The notes under the pieces: model-generated | What the model was told of the DNA's origin: nothing | The model's input: only the letters and a program-made list of their open reading frames with translations | The model's database searches: none | Source: Marisa cornuarietis | Taxonomy: Eukaryota; Mollusca; Gastropoda; Architaenioglossa; Ampullariidae | Direction of reading: 5' to 3' | NCBI GenBank assembly: GCA_004794655.1 | Contig: SMMW01000524.1 | Location: 930,001 to 994,000, forward strand | Length of the DNA: 64,000 nucleotides | Part shown: one piece after another, positions 35,301 to 47,300 of the stretch | Layout of the letters: each line of letters starts with the position of its first letter | How positions within the stretch are numbered: position 1 is the first letter of the stretch | Position numbers and translations under genes: made by a program

Positions 35301-38300
35301 CAATTATAATCTTTATGTTGTGATAGAATGCTTTGCAAAGATACATTTATTACTATTATTTCAGTGTTACACAGTTATTCTGTTAAAGCTATATCTAGAT
35401 TAGGTAGATGTGAGTGGGAAGCTCCTTTTATATGCTATATTGAATATTTATACATTCTGAAGAATTTGGTTGTAGTATAAGCAAGGCCCCCTGAGAGGAA
35501 AACATTTGTTGTGATAAATAAACCTGATCTGTTTTAACTTAATAAAGCCTGGCTACCACTTCCAAGATAACCATTATCAGTTGAGATGTACAACCTAAAG
35601 TCCTGTATGAGTTGAGGACATTTGTTTTACAGGGGTCTGAAAGACTTTAACACCTTTTTTTTCATATCAAGGGATGATCCTTAGCCTTTCTGGTTCAAAG
35701 ATAATTGTGTAGATTTAAATGCTAGCACCTCACCTGTTATCATGATATGCAGGCATTAATTGATGAAGACAAGCTGCTATCTCGCCTGGAGATGCTGGAA
35801 AATCAGCTGCACATCTACTCCAAGGTACTTTCCTCTCCTTCTCTCTACCTAGCATCATGCTGCTGTAGGATGTCAGGAGAAGTTGGTCATACAAATGTAC
35901 CTAATATACTACTGTAGGATGTGTCAGAAGAGATTGGTCTAACAAGTGTACCTAGCATCGTGCAACTGTAGGATGTCAGGAGAGGTTGGTCATACAACTG
36001 CAGCAGATGACAGAGTGCCCTTTTTTGCAGTGGCTGAACATTACTAGTGGAGTGTGGACACTTTGGGTTAAGTCCTTCAGCAGTGACAAAATGTTTTCCT
36101 GATGTTGCAAAACTTTCCCTTTATGTTAAAGATTTGGTTTAGTCAACAAATGACAAGGCCTAGGTGTTTTTAGGCAGATAATATCTTCTCTATGGATAGT
36201 TCATACATATATATATATACACACACACATTTAGATTACATATTTATATTTTTTCATACCCCTGTCCATGTTGCTACAAAACTTCTTTGGCTCTTTAAAA
36301 TCAAGATCTACAAGTTCTTTATGTCTTTTGCTTGATTGTGTTTTTCAGTTTTCTCTGTGTTATTTTCTATTTTTATTTATTTATTAGATAATTACATTTT
36401 TGAATATTCATTTTCCAGAACCACAGTGAAGACACTCTACGACAAGAGCTAGCAGCATCAATTGAAGACAAAATGAACTATGAAACTACTGCCAAAGTGA
36501 GTTAATTCTACAGATCTAGATTTAATCTAGAGAAAGCAAATTTCAATTTGAATTTACAACAGGCAAAAATACTTTAGGAGCTTTTTAAATATGCAAGCAA
36601 GTTAGTGCAAACAAATTTGTGCTTTTTAGTGTAAGTCAAAAGATGAAGAAGACTTTTGTAAAGTTTTGTTTTTGGTTTGTATGCTTGTTTTTTTCTAATG
36701 GATCTGAATGTTTGCTAAATATTGCAGTTCCATTTTAAATAGCCCTTTATCCTTGAGTGGCCTGTGTAACATTGATTTTTGTCTGTCGCCTAGAGTTCTT
36801 TTGTCATGCTTTCATTATCATTTGTACTTAGTAAATCATATTGTCATTGAAAATTATTGTTCTTCTAATTCTAATTTGGAGGAGGTATGGCTTTTTTTTT
36901 TCTTTTTTTTTTGTAATATATTTCTTCACTGTGAAGAGAACTCTCAGTGTAGGTTTTAACTTATTGTCAGTTCTGGCTTTTTTCTTTTCCCCTACCAGGA
37001 ATCATTGCGACGAGTACTGCAGGAAAAATTAGATGCTGTTACAAAATTATCAGATCTTGAGGTAAGCCACAAGAGTCTACTTTTGTTTTAAAAAAAGAAA
37101 TGAGTGTCTTGCTTTTGATTTATCTTGTTTTAACTGGCCATCTTGTTTTGCCTCAGTATTTGTTCTGTAATAAACTCTTACATATAGTTTCGTCTTTACT
37201 GTTAGTCAGTGAACTGTGGTAAATCCATGGGTTCCTTGGCCACTTGTGATCGCATGTACCATTGCTGAGGCCGAGTCAGCAGGAGATTGAATCAACCAAA
37301 TACTCATCTGCTTATTATAATCACATTTAAATTGGTGCAGCGCTCTTTGACCTCTGCTGAAGATGAATGCAGCCACTTGAAGGAAATATGTGAGTCAGGT
37401 CAAGAAGAGTTGCGACAGTTGGCAAAGCGATACCAGGATCAGCTGAAGGAAGTACAAGAACTTCAGGAGAAACTTCAGGTTTGTAATCATGTTTGTGGGG
37501 GCTTAATTATAAACATGCATTTATATGTGCGTGTGATTTTTTTTCTGTCTTTCCTCTCACATTGTTCATCAGCCATGAGCAGTATTTGCTTTCCCAGTCC
37601 TGACAACATGTAAAAATTTGAATTTAGGTATGTAACTCTATAGAGAATTTATTCTGTTTTTGAATACAGCACTTCCTTTGCTAGAGTGGTCTTCATTCTT
37701 TGAGTAGACCAGCAACAAATGCTTGTGCCCTTTCTAAAATTGTGTCAGGTTTGAGCTAAATTGTACATCGGGACTGACCTAAACTGTACCTTAGGATTGA
37801 CCTAAATTGTACATCAGGATGTGGATAAATTGTACGTCAGAATGGGGATAAATCCGCAGTTCTCAACCTGACAAGGGGGGCACAAAGGCGGTCATTTTCT
37901 CATATCTTATATAGGTATTAGTGGCTAAGTGGGGCGCGCGTAAGTACCTTTTTTCGTCTGGTGGGGGGGGGGGCGCCACAAGTAAAAGTTTGAGAAACAC
38001 TGGGGATAAATTGTACATCAGGAATGAGATAAATGGAGTGGATGAAGTTGGGAGGTGGGTACTGCAGAAAAGGTTAAGAGAAATGTTATGCCTTATCATT
38101 TTCAAAACATACAAACGTGCATGGAGATATATCATTCTGCCTCCTGCTGTCATCATGTTTTTGCTTTGCAAACACCAAAATAATGATGCTTCATCCTTAG
38201 GAATAAAATACAAAGTTTGGTTTGGCATCCATTGTTTTCAGCAGTCCATTTTTACTCTTCTTTCCTAGGTTTTCAAAATTGTATTTGTGCACTTGAACAT

Positions 38301-41300
38301 GATCATCATAGCTGATTTAACACAAAATGCTGTAAGTGGCTAATGAACATTAAGAAAGTATTTATCCCATTCTGCAAAGGCAGGTAAATTTCACATTGGA
38401 TATGACCGAAAATTTTGGTTCTTCGCTCACTTTGTAATGGAAGCATTCTGAGCAGGAATGCTTTAAGCATTGTTTTATGTAAATTGCAAAACATTTTAGA
38501 AATTTCTTTTTCAGGAGGCCGAGAAAAGCCATCAGGAAGAGCTGGAGCGGGCAGAGAAAGAGAAACAAGAACTAACTGAAAAACTAGAAGATATGATGCA
38601 ACAAGAAAGCACGCTCGCTGCCAAGGTTAGTGCAAAGTTATAGCCTCTTTAAGTTCAGTTTGATGTTTGTTACATTTTCAGAAATCAGTCTTGAAGTTAT
38701 GCTAACGGATGTTGGCTTTAAGTATTCAGAAATAAAAAAAAAACAAAAACAAAATTGTGTCTGTCAGTCTCTTTACATGTACTGAATTTGTTACATCATG
38801 AATGTGAGCATCAATTGTATTTTATTTTTAAATAACCAAGAACTAATGTCTGTCTTGTTAGATGATAATTTCAGCACACTTAATTTCATGTGATAAAATC
38901 TCAGCACTCAGCATTTCATACAATAATTGTTGAAGTATATTTAATTTCAGATTGAGTCACTCCAAGCTGATAATGATTTCGCAAAAGAGCAGCTTGCAGC
39001 CATGAAAGGTAGAACAAACTTTTTGTTGATATTAAGTGTGAAAATGGGTTCTATCTATGATTTTCAACATCAGACATTTTCAGCATCACACTTTTGCTTT
39101 TCGTTGAACATTGATGTGAAAGTAGGATTTTTAAATGTCTATTGGTTAACTTGTCTAAAGTGATCTTAGTTAAAATAATAATGATTGTTGTGGCAGCAAA
39201 ACTGGAGTCGATGAAAGAGACCAACCAGGGGGAGGACAAAGTCATTGCCCTTGGTTTGGATGGTGAGCATATATTTAACTCTCAGTTCAGTAGCACAATT
39301 ATAGAGCTATTTGTGTGGTATGTGTTAGAGTGTGTCATGCAGCCCAGCACTTCCACCTTCACCCCTTCAGGTTTTCGTTGGGGTTACCTCACCCTGAACT
39401 CATGGACTGTGTCTTACCCTGTGACTACAAGGTGGACTTTTTCCTGGGGATCCCTGGCTTTGGCTAGAGATTAAGCTCAGGCTCTTGTTTGTCTGCTATC
39501 TGTTCCTCTGCCTAGTCCTGGTGATGTTAACTGCCATTTGTGAGACTCCTTATTCATCCACATTTAAAAAGGCTTATTAGCCAGTTAACCTCCATATCTG
39601 GGGCCATGTTGGGGGTTGAGGATGATCACCCCACTACCTGTTTACCTTATGGTCTGGTCCCAGAGTTTTCAAATGATGAGGTTGTCTAGTAAAACTTTTC
39701 AAGTAATGAATCTCCCCAGATATACCTAAGTAACAATTAAACATGCTTCCCATATCTCCTCGGTGTGTGTGAGAGAGAGAGAGAGAGAGAAGGTGGGTGA
39801 AAATGAGCCTGTATAATTTCATGGTGAGACTGATGCATTGTAAGTTGATAAATTGAGAGCTTTTATATAGAGTCATTTCCTTCAGATATTTCCTCTGAAG
39901 ACATCATACCCATCACAGAAAAGGACAGTGGACCAGAAAATTTAGAAGGTAATTTGACTTCTGTACATTTCAATTAATCAATCAATCAATCAATTAACAT
40001 TAACTCTTATTATACCGGGTGGGGGGCGGGGGTTAGGGTACTCTTTTACTTTGTTTTGGGTTGCTCTACAAAAACCCTCTGATGAAATGCAAATGTTTTG
40101 CAAAAAGTAAACTTGTTGTTTTCTACATGATTTGCTAAATAACATCATGAAAAACGGCCAGGACAGTTGTTATATTTTCAAAATCAAGGGAGCCATATGA
40201 GTAAAAAATATGTCAGGACATTTAGAAGGTACTTTCACTTTTATCAGCATTAAGAGTTAAATATCACAAAAGAAAGATTATGATACTGTGAACAATGCTA
40301 TTTTTTTCTTATCTTGACAAACTCTATATTAAGTGTGTATAGATTGCTAAAATGTTGGATTAGGTTGTATTTCAAGGAAAAATATTTGCTGCAAGACAAA
40401 GTTAAGAGTACTGCGATTATTGTGCCCAATTGTGCATTTCTTTTTCTTTGAAGAGAAACTAAAAGAGCTTCAAGCACAAATCGAAGTTTACAAAGGTAAA
40501 TAACACTTAATGTGTGTTGTCTGTCTGCAACATGCTGATGCATCCACACAACTTTCACTCACTATGGGCACACTTTGTCACCCATCCATGACGCAAAAGG
40601 AAATGAAAATTATTTGTTAAGAAGTGAAACCACCAGGATAAAAAAAATATAATGGTGTATTTCTTGACAAAATTGTTTTCACGACGTTTTATGCACAGGT
40701 CCTTTATTGTACTGGCTTAATATATTTTAAACAACAGTTGTTAGTTCTATTAAGCAGTTATACATATCTTGATGAGAATTATATTCGCAGCTAACAAAAA
40801 AAGTTAATGATTGATGAACATCGTTATTTGCAGCTAAATTAGAAGAATCAGATGTCAAGCTTAAAGAAAGCAGAGACAAGATAGAACAGCTTCAGAGTCA
40901 GTACACTGTACAATCTTCTTATGTCACTGAGTTTTCCTTTTTTTTTTAATTTTCTTGTTTGCTGTGTGTGTCTTTGCATACATGATGTCACCATTTCAAC
41001 AGGTAGATGATTCTTAAAATTGTTTATTTTGTGAAGAATACCTATATATGTAAAAGCATAACCAACCATTTCTGTAGACCATTTAGCAAACTGAGATTTA
41101 ACAAAAATGAAAAATGAGGGGGAGAGTGTGTGTTTGTGCACGTGCATCAGAGAGAGAGAGAGTTGTGGTCATTTGTGCATGTCTAGATGCCAATTAGTAT
41201 TCTATAACATCTTGAACCAAATGATTTCTTTCAGAAGAACTTGAGATGGCCCAACTTGACTCAAGGCAGTACCTTGCCAAGATGACTTCATTAGAAGGTG

Positions 41301-44300
41301 GATATTTTGACTGTATTTTGTTTCTCAGTTCTTTGTACTAGTTGATAATCTGGAGCTTCCACTGGACAACCATCACAGAATAAAAATTTGGAAATTATGT
41401 ATATATTTATAAAAAGTATTTGTAGACCTGTTTCACTCAGTATTTTGGAAAGCACTTTAATTGCAGGCTGTGACATCTACTTCTTCATTGCCTAAAACTG
41501 CAGACTATAGGAATAAGGCAGCAATATGTCATATCTGAAAGTTAGCATGTTTTATATTTTCCACTTATAAATTGATAGTTTTATCTATCACATTTAGAAA
41601 TACAAAGACATCTGCAATAGAGATCCTGTTAAAGAACAGGTTATTGATCAGGACTCATTGGCTGCATGCAGTATTCAGTGGCATCCACTGCTGTGGGTTT
41701 TCTTGTGATCTCCCATTTGTGATTTTGCCTTCCATTACTTATTCATTATTATTTGAGCTTAAGACACATGGGTGTTTCTTTTTCGCTCGGTTTTTGTGGT
41801 TTTTATTTTCTTTCTTTTTACAGTCTGCACTGTTTGCAGCTAATATCTTGTTTTGATTGGTCACTTCATGCATAGCTTCTGGTAGTTGATACCATTCACT
41901 TGCTTGTTCACAAGCATGTTGGGAAGCATTGCAATTTGTAGTTCACATTAGTTTTTTGTTAATTTGTTCAGCCATTTTAGCGTTCTGAACTGACTCGTTT
42001 TATATGGTGGACACTGTGGGGGCTGAAGCATACAGTAAACCTAGCCAGTTAGCTCTTAGTTAATAGCATGAGCTAATGTCTTGGAAAAATATCAGGAGCA
42101 TATGAAAGAAAATGGCATTTTATCATGTCTCTTTTAAAGGATGTGATTTTTGTTTTCTACCATCACGGCAAAATGACTTGTCCAGTACCATCTTAACTTC
42201 TTCCAGATGCATAAACAGGGCTTTTTAATGGAACTAATAATGACATTTCTGATGTCTGTTGAGTTTGTGCTACTATTGAAACTGATTTAGGTGTAGATAG
42301 CACTTCTACATATAAGCAGAAAGGGATATCTTTTAGATAATACTTTCTCAACAGTAAATGCCTGTTATCACGTTGCATTGCAGACACTTTCAGAAACGTC
42401 TGCCTGTTAAACAGAGTCTGAAGATCACTTTATTAACTATATTTTAAAAACCCGCAAATAAAAACCTTTTAAAACTGACCAATCAAAACTTTCTTCCCTT
42501 CCCTGACCTTACTTTTTTTTGTTACTATTTCAGTTTTTGTTTAACGTGTTGCAGTAGCTCTGTGTGGAGTCTTTTTCAGGTTTCTGTCAATAGTTTTCTT
42601 GTGCAGTTGTATTTTTGTAATTGTCCGTTTGTGTACAGAAAACAGTGCTTTACTTTCTCATTTGTGCAGAAAAAGTTAAGCTGTCAGATTTACATATGAA
42701 CCAAATGATGGAAAATGCCTTGGATGGTTTGAAACGTAAGTGGTGCCATGTGAACCAGCTCATTAACACCAAGACAGTACTTATGCTATTTATAGATGAA
42801 CAAGGAGCCAGATAAATTCAATTGCTAAGATCCAAAAGAATGTACAGCATGCATGTGAAGTACAATTAATAGGGATTGTTATGTTTGTGAACATAGGCAC
42901 ATAGCATGCAAGTAAATAATGTTTTCTCCCCTTTGCAATATCTGCTAACAAATCTGAAAGTTATTCTAGCCTGCATGTAATGTTGTGAAAGATGAAGAAA
43001 GGCTTTTAGAGAAAGATTTGTTGTTTACTGTGTGGCATACCACATATGGTTGTTCATAACCAATACACTTCACTGCATGTAACTGTCACTGGGCTACTTC
43101 TGATAACCCTCTGTATACATGTAACATCTTAGTTTCATGTTCATTTTCTTTATTGTTTTATCCTCTGAACCTGTCCATGTAAGTTGTCACAATAACAATA
43201 ATAATGTGAATAATAATACTTATTAAGTAAGATATCTCATCATGTCGTGACTGTAATGTAGTGTATCACATTTTCAAACTATTACATTGAATTTGTCTTA
43301 ATATGTGACATTCAAGTTTATGACAATTTGACAATGAAACCATTTTTAAAATATTAAACATGTTTTTTAAACAGTTCAAACAAGCCCAGATTCAGTACTG
43401 TTTTTAGGAGTAGACAACTCATTCCAAATTGTGCACTTAGTTTTACTATGTAATTGGATAATAGATGCGAAAGCTTAGTTCTTTGTAAGTTCTTTAAACA
43501 GATTGTTAGTACTTGTTAGAGATTTAGAGATGTAAGGTAAATTATTTAGCTTATGAGTTTGGGTGTGTAGAGCTGTTGATGCGCAGTGCTTTGTATCCTA
43601 ATGCTTACAGCAGTCAGGGTAACCATAACAGGCATTAAGGTCACTGTTAACAGCAGTGGACTAGCAGACCTAGATTATGTTAATATACCTTCTGACTTAC
43701 TGAAGGATTCACATCTGCAGTCTATTTTTCCCCTTTTCTCACATACAGAATATAACTTTTTTCTTCCTTTGCAGTTCAACTGAAGGAATCGCAGAAACAA
43801 AATGAAAGTAGTAATGATCTTATTCAGTCCCTGGAAGGTTAGTGTTGAGTTAAATGTGTATTCATACTTGAACAGAGGGGTTGGGGTGTGTGTGTGTGAT
43901 AAGCATGTAGCTACTGTTTGATGTTGACAGAAGAGCTACAGAAGATTTAGACATAATTGAACTGAAAAGCAATGTGCTGGTGACCAGCAAAGGAGAAGAT
44001 TGTTGTTTTTTTCCATTTTATTACTTGAAACACTTCATATTATGCCTATAGTGATACGATAATATTTTCACATATTGTCACTAAACTTGGCCAAGTATTT
44101 TGTTCCTGCAGAGTATGTTCTTATGATAATCTTCAATAAATTGTGTAAATCACTTTTTATTCAAAAAAGAGCCTATGATTATCTTCTCATTTGGGTAGAT
44201 TCTTCTGCTTCTTCACTGTTCCCAGTTAGTGCTTGCTATGCACACTACTCACACTGATACATTTTTTGGGGGTTGATGGTAGATCACATCAAGAAAATTG

Positions 44301-47300
44301 AGAACCAACTCCATCAACAACAAAATGAGGTAACCTTCGAAAAGGTCACTATGGCCTTCTTGGATCCCAGCTGTGCTTTGGATGGCAATGACAACCATGA
44401 CACTAATAGTGTGAATGATGCAGAATCTGTGACCACAGTCAATGGGCATGTGTTGGGAAGGTCACCTATAGTTGAAGTGCTGGATTCCAACCTGTTGGCA
44501 TCATCTGTCACATCTTGTACATCTAGTCTTTCGGACTTTTGTGATGGTAGGTGTTTGTTTGTCATTTGAATCCCACAGGTGGCCTCTTTTGCTCAAGAGA
44601 GGCTAGGAAAGCATTGTGATGTGATGCACACTTTTAGTGACCTGCTTATTGTCCCAGTGTGGAGATTTTTTAAAGAGAAAAATATTGTTCAGGTTGACAG
44701 ATTTACAAGAAATCATGAGTTGAGCATTTAAAAAAATGTATTGTCTTTCTGTCCTTGTCCCTCCCTTTTGTATGCTTTTGAGGATCATGTCAGTTCTGGA
44801 TTTACTTTTAGATTAACATAACAGAGAAAAGGACATCCCAGTAAATTGAGTCCATAATTTAAATCCTTTTAAAATATTTAAATGTTAGTTATAGGTTTTC
44901 ATATTGTGACTCTCAAGCACATTTTGCCTCCACATTTCCTGGACTTTTCTGATCAGTGTGTTGGTCTCTTGTATATAGATTTACTACAAGACCAATATCA
45001 ATGAATTTGTGGGGGGATGGGGGCGGTGCTTGAACAGTCAGGGGAGATAAAACAATGAATTAACCCAAGCTATGAGTGGGTACATATAGGCAGTGTTCGT
45101 TAGTTTTAAGAAAGGGTGCGTATATGATCAGTGCTTTATAACAAAATATGTTTAGAAATTTGGAATTAGTCCTGGGATGTGACTAACCAGCCTTCCTTTA
45201 TATTGTTATATTGTCTGTATTCTGCTATACAATTAGGCTTACATGGGGGGGGTGACTGTTTACCAAGGACAGATGAATAATTGGTTTGTTAATCAGTTTG
45301 TTGGGGTCAGTTAGCAAACATGCCTATGTCTAGGGAAAAAAGCTTTAATAGGGTTTTTTGTGAATTTTAATTTTTTGCAGAAACATTAAAAGAAGCACAA
45401 GAGGCCCAAAAGAACGCAGAAGCAGAAATACAGAAATACAAAGGTATTTAAAGCACAGTTCTCAAACAAGAAGTTGAAGTTAATTGCATTATCATCACTT
45501 TTCTGACTTTGAAGTTTTGGGATTGTGAGGAGGCATAAATGGCACTATGTGATGAGTGCTGACTGCTGCAGAAAAGGGGAATTAATAAGCATTAACTTGA
45601 CTAGATTTGGGGGGGGGAGTGTTAGTGTGGGTGTTTTGTTTCTCTTGTTGTATATGTTCACAAGCCAATGTGTGCAACAATATGCTGAAGTGGCAGAAAT
45701 ATGTTTTGCTTGTACACGTTAGCACCCCTGTTTTGTAACTTATCGTGGATATTGCAAACATATCTCCAGATGAAATTAAGGAATCCACACAGAGGCTAAA
45801 GAAATCCAGTGATGAGGTTACTCAGCTGAAGACCCAGCTTTTCGACTCTCAGCAGCTAGCTAAGGAACGAGCAGATCTAGTCATTGATCTCCAAGGTAGG
45901 TTGATCGGATGCTTTTTACCCTGCAACCTCTCCCTGGGCATTTGTTGTGTGCTTCTAAACTGCAAGCTCTTTTCATGTAAATATTAACCTCGCTTCATGT
46001 AAACATTAGCTTAACAGAACCCCTAGTAGAATTATGAAAGTGTTTGGCATAGCTTTAAAGCTATCAGATGCCAATCATTAAGGCATTGTTTCTCAACAGA
46101 CCAATTGAAGAAAGCAGAGGCAGCAACTAAAGAGGTGAAGCAGCAGATTTTGGAACTGAGAGGTAGGAGTTGGTATTGCTCTTCCTATGCATGCAGTTAT
46201 GTAATTGTATGAATGCTGTACCTAATTGCAATCACATTTTATTTCTGTTTCCCATCAGTGCTAATTTCTTTTTTCCCCCAGATTCCATACTTACCTGTTT
46301 GCTGTTCTCACCACAAAGAATAACGATCTGCTTGCCATTTTGCCTTGCATGATTCTTCCTTGTTTGTTATAATTACCAGGGCCAGCTTGCCCTCATGAAG
46401 TCATTAAGATGAAAGCCCAAAATAGTTGACAGATGTGTGCAAGCATGCATCATTTAGCAACCCTGTCCACTTAAAAAAAAAAAACTCCTGGCACAAGTGT
46501 ATTGTAGTGGTGACTTGGTTATTTATTGACCTGATTACAAAGTGAGTACAGTTATTGTCATTTTCATCAAAAGCCTGTTTTTTCCTTTTCCTTCGTTTGC
46601 ATGTAGCATGCATTTGACTCTTAACTCTCTCCCTGTCCTCTCTGGCTAACAGATGGTCTCTTGGAAGAGCAAGAGCAAACTCGATTAAGCCATGAGGCTA
46701 TGGAGAAACTGCAAAGTGAGTGACCATCCCCATGAGTCGCAGTGCACTCATTAATTCACTTCACTTGCTTTCCATGCTTTTTTTTTTTTTGCTGGTATTA
46801 AAAATAATCTGGGGTTTTTTTTAACAAAGCTGTTTAACATTTTCATGTAGTTGTTTCAGAACTCTTTTGCCTGTTCTTGCTGTGCATTTAAGCAATAGTG
46901 CTGCTGTTTGATATGTTGGTATAAGGTATTACAAAATTCTCGCTCACATTTTTGCTGCACGTTTTACTGATGTTGCTGATATGTAGGTATATGGTGTTTC
47001 AGAATGCACAGCATTAACTTTTATTATCTCTTGCAGAGTGCTGGCATTTTAGCTGTAGCATGTTCTATTCATTTTCACAACCACAACCGTGTGGCTGCTT
47101 TATAGTGAGAGTTTATTCAGGAACATGGTGTTGGCAAGCATAATGTTCTCATGGAATATTTCTCTTTCTCTGGATGTATCTGAACTCCCTGGGTAGAGAT
47201 ACATAAGGGAGCTTGCCATGCTTTTCATAGATATGAGATCAGAAGTTTAACATTTTTTATTTCTTAAGTAATTATTTAATGTTATAATGTTATAGAAGTC

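Noticed and set aside
40195..40232. Second 'catttagaaggtac' block resembling the exon 13 donor
   Set aside because: Only about a dozen bases match and no acceptor or coil sequence precedes it.
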